Of a stretch of DNA of 64,000 nt, positions 44,401 through 55,560 are shown in pieces (the stretch's first letter is position 1; every line of letters begins with the position of its first letter). The notes beneath the pieces are model-generated. The model was not told the origin of the DNA. It saw only the letters and a list, made by a program, of their open reading frames with translations, and ran no database searches. The position numbers and the translations under genes are program-made. The DNA is from Chaetorhynchus papuensis (taxonomy: Eukaryota; Chordata; Aves; Passeriformes; Rhipiduridae): assembly GCA_013396525.1 (NCBI GenBank), contig VWYX01000382.1:244873-308872 (forward strand), written 5' to 3'.

Positions 44401-45110
44401 CGTGACCTTTTATTTTCTGCCTTTAGTTTCCTAAGTAATAAAACCGTAAGGAGCAAGATGGGATTTGGGGGCTTTTTCCCTTTCCTCCCGCTTGAGACAG
44501 AGCCGTGTTTGAAGCCACAAGGTGAAGGAAGCGAGATTTGAGCTGAGCAGAGGCTGTGGCAGTCCTGGAGCTGACTGATAGCAAAACAATCAGTCAGTTA
44601 TTAGGAGACACAAATCACTCTCACATATTAAGCGCTGAAAATAATAACCATGCAAAGCTTGGAGGGAGGCACGACAGAGGCAAAGGTCATTAATTGACTG
44701 GGGAGGTTTTTGGCTACAAGTTCCAGGGGAATTATCTCTCTTTTTTTTTTTTTTTTTTTAAAGTAAAGAAAAAACCATATCTGGTTCTCTTATCAGTGGC
44801 AGTGATTGCTGGTGCTGCCTCTTCCTCAGTGTTAATTCACTGTTCCGTGGATCCCAAGTAATTTCTCTTCCTCGCAGTTTTTCTGTTATTTTATTTATGT
44901 GTTTGGTGTTTCTGTAAAGCTCCTGCTCTCTATCTAAACATGAAGCAAGATTAGAAATGTTCCGTAATTAAGAACTCCAGGAGATAAATGAAGCCTATTT
45001 CAGACACCTGGAAAGTCTTCCAAGGTCTCCTCTTGATCGTCCCCTTCTTATGACACATTTCTTTGATTTCTGCCTCGTTTGTCCAAATAGAAATAGAACA
45101 AATTTTCTAA
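44401..45110. promoter_or_regulatory. candidate conserved non-coding block
   Basis: A 700-bp AT-rich, repeat-free block containing a perfect 9-bp inverted repeat (44571-44597), gcgctgaaaataataaccatgc, ggtcattaattgactgg, and a run of 19 T at 44741-44759. Motif content suggests regulatory DNA; evidence is compositional. Confidence 0.3.
44571..44597. other. perfect 9-bp inverted repeat
   Basis: Arms CTGACTGAT and ATCAGTCAG separated by a 9-base spacer (agcaaaaca). This could form a cruciform or RNA hairpin or bind a dimeric factor. The arms resemble paired TGACTGA half-sites. Confidence 0.8.
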
Positions 45111-45423
45111 AACAAATAGAAATAATCCTTTTGAGCCTTGAACAGGGAATTCTGCTCCACACTCCATTTTCAGAGGAAAAGGGAAGTATTCGTGCAGCCC
45201 CAGTGCACATCCAGGTTGGTGCTTGTGCCTCCCAGGGAGCACCCCCAGAACTCAGGATGGAGACATTCAGGGAAATGGAGCTGCATGAATGCCAGATGCT
45301 CCATTTGGGCTGGTTCAGACTCTTTTAAACTCCTCTGGTGCAGCGCTTTCATTCCGAGCTGCAGTGACATCAATCAGGGCAGGACCCTCCAGGTCCAGAG
45401 GTTTTCTCTTCCCAGGGAAATGA
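45111..45423. other. non-coding stretch, no gene seen
   Basis: Short single-copy interval; nothing recognised. Confidence 0.3.
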
Positions 45424-45505
45424 TCACAGAATCGGAGAATAATCAGAGTTGGGTCCACAAGAATGACCAAGTTCAGCTCCTGGCCCTGCACGGGCCAATC
45501 TCAAG
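45424..45505 (-). mobile_element. CR1 LINE 3'-end remnant
   Basis: An inverted CR1 terminus: tcacagaatcggagaataat, cagagttgggtccacaagaa, gctcctggccctgcacggg. Corresponds to the 'agttggaaggg ... cccacaagg ... ctcctggccctgcac' CR1 type. Diverged. Confidence 0.65.
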
Positions 45506-47160
45506 AATCAGCCCATGAAATTGCAGCAAAAGGCAGGAGTTTCTGGCACATCACCTTCCCTGCAGGCTCTCCCCAGAGTCAGGGCAACTCCTGTGCTTTC
45601 ACAGAAGAGCAAACAGCCAAAAGTGCCTCTAAAACACATCAAAACCATCGAAAATCATCTAAACATCCAAAGCAGCCTGTGCAAAGAGGGGCAGTCTGAG
45701 CTCAGCCCCTCAGGCTGGAGCCGGCCCAAGGACGAGGGCGGCAGCTCTGAGCTGCTGAGCCCCAGCCAGCAGTGTTTACACGCTGCTTTAGGGCCCTTCG
45801 CTAATCCGCCTCAAATCCCCAACCTTCCTTAACTGCAATTATTAGAGAGGGGATTAAACTTCTCAGCCTCCCCTTTGGAGAGGAACTTCCCATGAAAAAT
45901 CTTCCTGTGGCGTCCTGTTTGTCCTGGAAACACCAGACCTGGGTCTGGGGAGGGGGTGGCCAAACGCACCCCAAATGTGGGGTTGCAGCTCCTGCACTGA
46001 GCCCAAGGCAGCTCCTGCACTGAGCCCCAGGCAGCTCCTGCAGCTCTCCCGTGTGCTGCTCCTCGGGCTCGTTAATCCCCTCCCGTTACTCATTAGCACC
46101 AATTAGCTGCCCTCACACCCTGTTTGCTGTTCCTGGTGACAACACTCCAGCCTTGTTCCCGCTCCATGAAAACATCTTTGGGTTTAATAAGAGCTCCCCT
46201 CTCTCTGCTGGTTCCAGGGTGTCGTTCGCTGTCACCACAAGTTACAAAATAATCATTATTTCTCTCAGAAACAACGTGAACAATACACTCATAATTTAAT
46301 CCTCATTTTTCATTTTGATATGGCACAAAGCTCAACTGTTTGCATTTTAAAAAATCACTTTTTGCCTCCCTTCTCATTTAGCCTCAGACTTCGCTGGGAA
46401 GGAGAGAGGAAAAACAGAGGAAGGAAATAGAAACCTCAAAAAAAATCTTTGTTTTATTTCAGTGCAAATCACTTCAATCTAAACATATTTTCTTTTTGTT
46501 TGGACTGAAACTGATACTAACGCGGGCACTTTTATGAAATACTGAAACACGTGGGTTACTACAAATATTTTCCTCCTCCAAATGCATGCAGTGTTGGTAA
46601 TTCTGTTTTCCATGGGCAAATCCTTCAAAGCAAAGGCGCTGCAGCCCCGGTGCAGGGATGTCTGGGGGCTGTTCATGATGTTCATTCATCGCTGCACGCT
46701 GCTGCAGCCTCGCCCAGCGCTCCACACAACAAATGAAGGATGTTTGCCCCAGTGAGAACAGGAGGAACCCAGGGATTCACAGCAGGATTTCACTCCGTCC
46801 CTGCCACAGAGCAATTCCAGCCTCAAGCTGAACCCCAGCCCGTTCCCATGCGAGGGAACCCGGCTCAGGAGCAGGGCCCCCCGCCCCTGGCAGCTCTCAG
46901 TCCTGCGTCTGAAGCACGGAGCAGGTCCTACCCCTGCTAATCATGATAACGTTGCTGATAAATTTGTTCAGCTCTTCCTCGCTGAAAAAAAATTAATTTA
47001 TTTGAGGTTGACTGCAGCGATTTCCTAAACTGAGGAGAATTAATTGGATTGTTTTGCCTGGGAAACGTGAAAGCCTTTTGGAAAAAACTGAAAACAGCAA
47101 CAAAGAAATGATTCATTTGTTTGAATTACATGTTCCAGGAATTAATTTATTTTCAATTTA
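45506..47160. other. non-coding stretch, AT-rich in part
   Basis: No gene is seen. A 23-bp tandem repeat lies at 45985-46042. 46230-46560 is AT-rich and repeat-free (ataatcattatttctc, cataatttaatcctc, gatatggcac). 46940-47180 is very AT-rich with a 15-base A run (47164-47178) and aattaatttattt cores. Confidence 0.4.
45985..46042. repeat. 23-bp tandem repeat, about 2.5 units
   Basis: Two near-identical 23-bp units (starts 45985 and 46008; core gcagctcctgcactgagccc) and a partial third. Confidence 0.9.
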
Positions 47161-47299
47161 ATTAAAAAAAAAAAAAAACAAAACCAAACAAAACAAACCC
47201 ACAAAAGGAAGAAGGAAGTAAAGGGAAAGGAAGGAACGGTGTCTTCTTCTGTCTTCTCCTTTTTCTGTCTGCCTCTGTCTTTTTCAGTTGCCTTTGCGG

Positions 47300-47655
47300 T
47301 TCATTTCTGGACACTTACGGATCATTTCTGGACCTTTGAGGATCATTCCTGGACTTTTGAGGAAAATTTCTGGACATTTTAGGATAATTTCTGGAGATTT
47401 AAGGATAATTTATGGACTGTTGGGGATCATTTCTGGAGATTTAAGATCATTTCTGGACCTTTGTGGATCATTCCTAGATGTTTAAGGATCATTTCTGGAC
47501 ATTTTAGGATCATTCCTGGATGTTTAAGGAGATAATTTCTGGACCTTTGAGGATAATTTCTGGACTTTTGAGGATCATATCTGGACATTTTAGGATCATT
47601 CCTGGATGTTTAAGGATCATTTCTGGGCCTTTGAGGGTCATTCCTGAGGGTGCTG
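47300..47655. repeat. 21-bp minisatellite, about 16-17 units
   Basis: Tandem units of 20-23 bp, mostly 21 (cores tcatttctggacctttga, tcattcctggatgtttaa). Variant units recur in blocks, such as the cattttagga / gatgtttaagga pair seen three times, showing block duplication. It follows an A-rich tract (47164-47215) and a pyrimidine tract (47238-47287). Because the unit is 21 bp, the plus strand reads I-S-G-x-L-R-I and the minus strand I-L-K-x-P-E-M repeatedly; I treat this as a by-product. Confidence 0.94.
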
Positions 47656-50005
47656 CTGGTGAGGGATGGATGCAGCAGCTCCCCGTGGTTGTGCTCTGGG
47701 CTGAGGTTCCATAACTGAGCAGCTCCCTTCTCCCCACCCCGAGGATCCAGCAGCAGTCACCTGTTTCTGTATATTTGATATGCTGTTCTTCCCCTCTCAT
47801 CCTTTCTGTTTGAAGCCCTGCAGGAAGAAATGTAAAACATTTGTGAACGTTGTTCAGGGAGGAACAGAAATCAGCGTGTGTGACCTTCCCTCGGCAGCCC
47901 CGGAACCAGGAGCCCTTCCCGCGTTCGGATTTGTGGCTCTCCCCTCCACTCCCAGCTCCTCCAGGAGTTTCATGCATAATGCAGCAGCACTTTTGATTGA
48001 AGTCAAAAAAATCTGCTGACAGAATGTAGTGTCAGGCATCTGGGGAGATGTCTAATTAATTATTATAATTGACATCCACACCAGATGTCTGATAGACGAG
48101 GGTCTCTTTGTTGATAAAAGGTTTGGGTAATTCTGTTTGAACAGCACTTTCAGAACAATATGTTTTCCATTTAGGTCACAGGGAAAAAAAAAATATGATT
48201 TTTTTTTTTTTTCCCAGGAAATTGAATTCCGTCGGAGAGCAGCATTCTTTGGTCTCGCCTTCCAACTCCTAACCAGCCTTGAAAAAGCCTGGGATGAAGG
48301 ATGCCATGGAAAAACATCCATCACTGCACCAACCAGTGATCAAAAGCACTTAGCTGGGAAGGGCAGGATCTGCCACTATGTTTTATTAGTTATAGTCACA
48401 AAGAGGAGCAGCTGATCTGACATCCGTAAAAAATAATCCCAATAAAAAAGGGAAAACCTCAATCAAAGAGCTGTTCTCACACCGAAAGCTGATACTTCAG
48501 CTTATCAGAGAAGGGCAACAGCTCTGGAGGTTGTTCAAGTCATTCTCATTCTCCCAGAGCACCTCGGGGTGAGAAGGGACAAAGCACAGTGAAACCTGAT
48601 CCCTTCGGCCCCGAGCTCCAAGCAGCTCCCAGCCCGAGCCCTTCAGGGACAGGAAATCCAGGGCTCCCTTCCTGCCTCTGCAATCTGCCTTCTGCATCTT
48701 TGCTTCTCTCTTCGGCCTGGGCCTGCTGAGGAAAGGTCTCCTCGTGGCGTGCACACTGGAGAGAAGCAGAAAGAACGGGAAATCCAGCTTTGTGAGCTTC
48801 CAGGATCTCAGGAGTCCCATTTCAGAAAGGGAGCACCTCGCTTAGGGCAGCAGCTCCCTGAGCTGGCTGGGGCCCTCCCAGGATTTCACACACCTCAGCA
48901 ACACAAACTGAACCCTGCACGCTGTTCCTGCACCACAGCAGAGAGCTGGAGATGCTCAGGTGATGCTCAGGTGACGCTGGGGTGATCCTAGTGCTCCCTG
49001 AGCTGCCAGGACCTTGTGCCATCCCCAGGGGCTGCCTTGGGCTCAGACATGAGCCGGCCTTGAAAGCAGAGAGAGCGCCTGACATCCATCACTCCAAACT
49101 GCTTTTCTCTGGCAGCCTTAGGACGGCTCTGTGTGAGTTTGAAGTGAGGGTGAAGTACAGAAAGCCCTGCCTGTGTTTATTCCAGATAATGTTTTATGTT
49201 TTATTGCCAGCTCTGCTGCAGAACGTGCAGATTTCCGGGAGCTGCACTCAGGCCAAGGATCACCACTCAGTTTTTAATCCACATTAACCAAAGCCTGGTG
49301 ATCTGGATGCCTTTGGCAGTGCAAAATTCCTGCAAATTAAACCAGAGCATCCACAGCCCCACTGATGATTCCATGCCCAGTTTGGGGCACATCAGTTACC
49401 TGAGAGGTTTTCCAAAGCTCTCGTGGGTTTGGCCCTGGTGGCAGAGGGGGCACAAGCAGAGGGGTTCCTGCCATACCTCTGGAGCCATTTCAGGAGTTGC
49501 CTGCTCAGCTCCAGCTGCATCTGCCTCAGCTGGGCCCTGCTCTGATTCAGCCACTCTGAGCAGAGTCTGACAGATTGGCTTAAATTGCCCGTTAAAGTCC
49601 CCCAGCTAAAAGTAACTGCAGACATTCCAAGGTATTTTGATGCCCAAGGCGGCAGAGAGGCTCCAGTCATCATTTCAAAGTCTGCGAGTGCCAATTTGCA
49701 TCCCAGATACCCAATTTCCCTCCCAGATGTGGCTGGCAGATGCAGGCACCTGACCCTGCAGAGAGCCCTAGACAAGGATCTGGTTTAATGGCAATCCAGG
49801 CACTTGTTTTGGGGCTGCATTTTACCTCGCTTCAATCCTCGGGAATTTAAATGTCGTTTCTTGGCGGTTTGTGTGGAGTCCCTTTCCAGTTAAAGGAGAT
49901 TTGTGGTTACTATTCCGTGCAGTTATATCTGATGTGCCCCTTTTGGGGTGGGGACTTGAGTGCTCTGACACCTCTGTGTGTAGCTCCAAGGGTTGGCATC
50001 ACTTC
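47656..50005. other. non-coding stretch, no gene seen
   Basis: Single-copy DNA. 48040-48200 is AT-rich with taattaattattataattg and polyT/polyA runs near 48184-48213. A 12-bp imperfect triplicate (gatgctcagg) sits at 48951-48985. No exon recognised. Confidence 0.4.
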
Positions 50006-50260
50006 TGGAAACAGAATCCCAGAATCCTGGAATGGTTTGGGTGGGAAGGGACCTTAAAATCTGTCATTTCACCCCCTGCCATGGCAGGGACACCTCCCAC
50101 TGTCCCAGGCTGCTCCCAGCCCCAATGTCCAGCCTGGCCTTGGGCACTGCCAGGGATCCAGGGGCAGCCCCAGCTGCTCTGGGAATTCCATCCCAGCCCC
50201 TCCCCACCCTCCCAGGGAACAATTCCTTCCCAAGATCCCACCTAACCCTGCCCTCTTTCT
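50006..50260 (-). mobile_element. CR1 LINE fragment
   Basis: Inverted CR1: 'cagaatcctggaatggtttg' (3' terminus), 'ccatggcagggacacctccc', 'caatgtccagcctggccttg', 'cagggatccaggggcagccc', 'attccatcccagcccctccc'. Same subfamily as the 6.2-, 23.7- and 58.1-kb copies. Stops near 50258. Confidence 0.93.
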
Positions 50261-52975
50261 ACGACATGAAGTCTCCCTGTCAGACAGTCCCTCCCTGGGT
50301 TTTGGCTCTCATTAAGGAACCAGAAGCCTGAATCATTTGCTTTTATCCTGTAGATTTCTCCTGCAAGGATCTCCTGGGGTCGGGTTCATCAGCACATGGA
50401 GAGGATTAGGGAGCCCTGGGAGATGCCTTCAGGAATCCTGGAGCTGATTAAAGCACAGGGAGCTGGCTGGAGGAGCAGTCTCGCAGAAACACGGGCAGAA
50501 AAGTGGGGCTTTGGAGAGACAAATGAGAGAAACAGCAGAAGAGGGAGCACCTGCAAGGACCTGCAGTGATTTACACCTTTCATTTTCAGCTAGGTTTTCC
50601 CTCTGGATTTTGCCCACAGGAACGACACTGTGGCCATTATGGAAATTTCCTCTAAAACAGTGGGAATTGTTTGCTCACTTCCAGCCATGAAAAGCTGTTT
50701 CTCCCCCCAGCTGCTGGGTGAGCACGAGGCAGTGGGAGCTGGAGATGTTGCCTTTCCATTTGGTTCCTGGAGATCTCTCATTAGAAAATCCTGCTTCACA
50801 TAATTGTTAGAGCACAGGGAAATATTTGGGCTCACATTTTCCTGGATATTTTTTTTGCAACGGGAAACAAACGTTAATGAGAGTACAATACCATCTGATT
50901 GTGTCTGAGAAGGGAGTCAGAGGAAAGCAAATTGGTTTCCTGCTTCATAAAAATCTCTGCTGTGGTTGGTTTGAGCAGCTGCTGCTGTTTGGGGAAGGAA
51001 CCTGAGATCTGGAGGCAAAGTCTCCTTGTTAGCAGAGGCTTGGCTTTGCCATCCTTTCCTCTTCCACTGAGTTGTACCCAAAGAGAAATTCCAGTTCCCA
51101 GTCTGGGCTCCGTGGGAGCCTCCCCGACCCCTGCAGGGATGGGGAGGCACTGGGGAACAGCCAGCCTGAAATCCAGGGATTGGAAGTCCTTGGAGGTTTC
51201 TGAGACCTTCCTGAGCTGGTGACAGTCCCAGGGGCTGGGCAGGAGACCTCCAGGCCTCCCTTCCCCTGCTGCCCCTGGGCCTCTATCTCATGGACAGCTG
51301 AGTCCCCGTGATGTCCCTCCTCTGCAGGGGCACAGAAAGGATCCATGTCCTGGCAGAGCTGCTCCTGTGCCAGGGCTGGAACACCTTGGAACTGCTTAGG
51401 GCTTTAAATGAGGGCCTAAAAAAGAGAGGGTGGTGGGGAGGGATGAATGGATGTGGGAAGAGACATTGTGCAGAGGGAATGTGGGGACAGCGATGGTCAC
51501 AGCTGAGCAAACGCCTCGGGATGGGCTATCCGGGGTGAGGGATGGACTGGGGGAGAGCAGGGCTGGACGAGGCTTCACGAACAAAGTAAATACATGAAAG
51601 CAGCGCTGGGCAGGAGCGCTGCCAGCAGTGGGGGGTTTGGGGGGGTTTCCTGAACACACAGCCCTGGGCAGGACAGGCTCTCGCTGCTCCTAACCAGCCT
51701 GAGGAATTACACAGACCCGAGGAGGATGAGAGCTTCTGGGTGAAGTTTTGTAAACGATTTTGGCCAGAAAACAGAAATAAAATATTTTAAAAAGAGGAAG
51801 AGCCCTTACCCTGCCATTTTCAAAGCAGAACACTCTGTTTAAAAAACCACTGGTTTTATTTCAAAATGGATTTAGATGTGTGAAGAGCAAAAATATTCCC
51901 ACAATTCAGGTTGAAATACAGAGGTTTTGTTTTGTGCCAGGCAAATGCTGACAGCCAGCTTTAAGCTCTGGGAGGCTGCAGGGTGGCTGCAGGAGGTGCT
52001 GGTTCATGCCCAGGGAGGAGCTGTTCGGGACAAGACCGAGAATTAACTATTTTTGCCCCCTGAAATTCTGCCACAGAATATTGCAGGTTTCAAAGGCAAG
52101 TGGGCAGAGCACTGGGGAATGAATCCATGAAGGGCTGTTAGGTACAAAATCATCAACAGGCGACTGCAAGCTGGAAAATAACCAAGCCAGGCTCCCCACT
52201 GTTCCCACACACAGCTCCTGGTGTCCCATTAACCACTCCAGGGATGGAAAGCTGGGTTCCCTCAGCCTTCGCTGTGGCCCACAGTAGCTGCTCTTGGAGA
52301 TCGTCAGGCTGGAAATGCTCTTGTTTCCCTCTGTGATCTCCCAGCCTGAGTCATGAACTGAGTCCCTGCTGCCGCAGCTCCTGCCCCCAGCGGGCTCTGC
52401 CCCCACTCCTCGGCCCCACTGTGCCTGCAAAGCTCCACCTTGCAGTCAGACTTCCACAGGTACTTCCCTTTTTCTCCAGTGCTCCCCTCCTCTGGTCCCT
52501 CCCTGGCACGGTGAGGGGTCACTGGGAGGTGCCGGTGCCGCCTGTGCCACCCCCGTTTGGGGACCAGCGCCACACCCCAGGTCCCGCTGGAGCTGAGCTC
52601 CATTTCCTTAGGAAGGCAGCCTGGAAACAGCAGGAAGGATTTTGGGAAGAGCCAAAGAGACCCCGTGTGCAGCAGGGAACTGGGAGAGGCTCCCAGCCAA
52701 TCTTTGGGAGTGTTCAGGAGCTTCAAACAGACCTTGGAAAAACTGGAATAAATCCTTTTGGAGTGATCGGTGATCCAGCTGGGGGAGCAGCTCTGGAGCA
52801 GGGGCCGGGCTGGGATCTGGGGTGAGCTGAGGCTGCTCTGCCCGTTGTCCTGGCTCGCTCCAGCTGGGATCAGGAGGCCCAGGGTGAGGAGCTGTTCTTG
52901 GGCAAATTCTGCTGCAGGTTAAATCATGCTGCTCAGGGAGGAATTGTTTCTTTTCTCCATTATGCCAGCAAATGG
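50261..52975. other. non-coding stretch, no gene seen
   Basis: Single-copy DNA with AT-richer patches at 50780-50900 and 51740-51930. No repeat or coding feature recognised. Confidence 0.4.
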
Positions 52976-53036
52976 AACTACAGAATATCCTGGAAGGGAC
53001 CCCAGGGATCATCAGCGTCCAAGGAGACAAAGAATG
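52976..53036 (-). mobile_element. CR1 LINE 3'-end remnant
   Basis: About 60 bp resembling an inverted CR1 terminus: acagaatatcctggaaggga, ccccagggatcatcagcgtc. Short, so moderate confidence. Confidence 0.5.
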
Positions 53037-53829
53037 AGGCAACTCTGAGCATCCCAGCAGTGACAGGTCCTTGTGGCTGGCCAGGAAAACGCTTCCAAGG
53101 CATGATTTTGGGTCCAAAATCCACTTCTGTCCAATTCCCAGCACTCTGCAGGAAAGACTCCAGTGTTCACATCATTTTCTGGGAGAAAAATCAGAAACTT
53201 TGGCCTTGTCTCATCTCATTTCGGGGAGGTTTTGGCATTAATGGTTCATTGCTGCATCTCAACAGCACCAAGCCCCTGCTGTCACTGGGGCTGGCTCCTG
53301 GGGGCTCTGTGGGAGCTTCTGGACCAGAAATGTTTTGCTCCCAGGTTGGAATGGCAAATTCACACCAGGCAAGTCCCCCAAAGTAATGGAGGAGGGACAA
53401 TTCCTCTCCCTCCTGGAGAGGGGCAGCGGAGGGGAGGAAATTCAATCCCTTGGCAGGTCCCTGGCAGCTCCCCATCCTTGGTGCCCATAAATAACTGCAC
53501 AGATCCCCTGCAGAAATCTCCCTGCCTGCTCCTGGTGCAGCAGGTGGAGACTTTGCAGGTTTTCCGTGATTCTGGGAAAAAATAGCACTGAGAGTTACTG
53601 GAAATGCTGCTGGGAGCTGGCAGGGAGGAAAACTGCCAGGAAAAGAGCTGGGAGGAGAAAGTCCCTGGTGGTCCCAGCACTGGGGCAGGGTACACCCAGC
53701 AGCATTATTTGGGCTGGCTGCAGGCAGAAATCACTTATCCTCATTTTTCTTTTTTTCCCACTTTTCCAGGGAGTCAGAGGGTTTTTACTCTAACATCTGG
53801 ATCTCTTCACCAAGGGGAGATTCGGAAAA
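53037..53829. other. non-coding stretch, no gene seen
   Basis: Single-copy; nothing recognised besides a pyrimidine-rich tract near 53740-53770. Confidence 0.35.
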
Positions 53830-54080
53830 GCTCATCAAGATTAATACTTTAAAAGGATAAATGAAAGCACATGAAGCAACCTATGTAGACACGCTCATTT
53901 GGAATTAAGGGGTCCATAATTAAGTTTTTCTTAATTCACTTTTGAAGTGACTTGAGCCAAATTGAATTAAGGCCACTTTAATTTTAAATGAAAGTATCCA
54001 GGCCTAGGTTTAATATAATTTAACTAATCCACTTGCAATTCACACCACTAGTTAATTTTGGATTAATTTCCCCGTGTAAG
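53830..54080. promoter_or_regulatory. homeodomain-motif-rich enhancer-like island
   Basis: A strongly AT-rich 250-bp island with at least ten TAAT/ATTA cores. These include TAATCC (54025-54030) and GGATTA (54060-54065), the K50 (OTX/PITX/GSC-type) recognition sequence in both orientations, and a hairpin-forming AATTAAG / CTTAATT pair (53918-53924 and 53930-53936, 5-base spacer). The ggaattaagg / tgaattaagg sequence also recurs. No known repeat. The motifs are observed; regulatory function is inferred. Confidence 0.4.
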
Positions 54081-55032
54081 CAAGCCCTTAAACAGACAGC
54101 AGGGACACAACTTTGTTTTCCCTTTTCCATCTAGAGAGGGAGCCACAGAACTTCTTTTCTCCATGAAAACTCCTGTTCCCTGTGCATTTAACCCTTTTCG
54201 GGCAGTTTAACCCCCTTCTGCCAGGCCTGGGGTGACCCCGGGCAGGGTGTGCCAGGTGTGTGCTGTGACAGCCTCAGCTGGAAGGACACAAGGATGTGCC
54301 TCTGGTGGCCCTGCTGGGCCAGCGCTGGTGTCCATCTCCCAAACATTCCCTCTCCCAGAATTTTCAAGCTGATTTTTGTGTAGGGTGAATAAAATTTGGC
54401 AGCAGGGTCTGGGAAGACCCCACTGGCCTGGCTGAGGGGGCAGGACCAGGCAGAGGTTTGGGTGGAGTTGATCCAAAAGGGCTTTGACACACCCAGGAGA
54501 GGAGCCATCGCTGCCTGGTGGGGCTGGAACCACTCCAGCCAACGAGCTCTGCTTAATTAATGCCATTTACAAAGCTGCCGAGGTCAGGTTCTGCTGCCCT
54601 GAGCTGTGGCAGCAGCGGGAGGGGTGGTGTTCCTCAGGTTAATTAAAATAAGGGATCTCTGGGAGCTTCTGATGATGACAAGTCATGGACAGAGCAGCCA
54701 GCACGGGACCGTGGGGCTGGAAGGGGCCTCATGTGTTAGGGGGAGGAAATATTTGCAGTGTGGGGCAGGGTCAGCCCAGCTCACGCACAGGGCACAGACC
54801 CAAAATTGCTCCGGATCTGAACTGTCCTAGCTCAGGGACAGCCCCAGCCAGGCCAAGGCTCTGAAGGGTGGAAGTGACCCTGGGGGGGCACAGAACCCCC
54901 CGAGAGCCCGGGATTCACCCAGAGGTGAATTCCTGCTGTGCTCCCACAGGAATCACCACCAGGATTCCCTCACTGCACTCACGGGGGGCACTGCCTGTGC
55001 GCAGAGGCTGGGAAAGAGATGGTCCCAAAAAA
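54081..55032. other. non-coding stretch, no gene seen
   Basis: Single-copy, GC-rich toward the right. Nothing recognised. Confidence 0.35.
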
Positions 55033-55360
55033 GCATCATGGACTGGTTTGGGATGGAAGAGACCTGAAAGCCCATCCAGAGCCACCCCTGCCATGGGCAG
55101 GGACACCTCCCACTGTCCCAGGCTGCTCCCAGCCCCAATGTCCAGCCTGGCCTTGGACACTGCCAGGGATCCAGGGGCAGCCCCAGCTGCTCTGAGTACC
55201 CTGTGCCAGGGCCTCCCAACCTCACAGGGAGGAATTCCCTCTGCAAATGTCGGGACCAACCCTCTTTCAGTTTCAAACCATTCCCCCTGTCCTGGCACAG
55301 GCCCTGCTGAGAGGTCTGTCCCCATCTCTCTCATAACCCCCCCGTTCTGAAGTCCACTTT
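55033..55360 (-). mobile_element. CR1 LINE fragment
   Basis: Inverted CR1: 'ggactggtttgggatggaag' at the 3' terminus, 'ccatgggcagggacacctcc', 'caatgtccagcctggccttg', 'cagggatccaggggcagccc', then 'gtaccctgtgccagggcctc', 'accaaccctctttcagtttc', 'aaaccattccccctgtcctg'. Extends farther 5' than most copies and belongs to the 'gtaccctgtgccagggc' group with the 10.8-kb copy. Confidence 0.92.
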
Positions 55361-55442
55361 CAAATCCATTTTGGGGCTCAGGCAGTTCGGGTTTGTCCCC
55401 TGACCCCAAGATTCCTGCACCCACACTTCTCCTGCAGCAGCT

Positions 55443-55560
55443 CCCCTCAGAGCTCCCCGTGTCCCCCCTGCCCCTCAGGCCCCCCGTGTCCCCCCTGCCC
55501 CTCAGGCCCCCCGTGTCCCCCCTGCCCCTCAGAGCCCCCCGTGTCCCCCTGCCCCTGCCG
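55443..55560. repeat. 27-bp C-rich minisatellite, about 4 units
   Basis: Units of 27-28 bp (starts 55443, 55471, 55498, 55525), each with C5-C6 runs around gtgt. The complementary strand carries closely spaced G5-G6 runs and is therefore strongly G-quadruplex-prone. As 27 is a multiple of three, a minus-strand frame reads Arg-Gly-Asp-Thr-Gly-Gly repeats; not considered a real protein. Confidence 0.93.

Noticed and set aside
54655..54735. Possible CR1 terminus (accgtggggctggaaggggc)
   Set aside because: Only one short module matches; neighbouring CR1 modules are absent.
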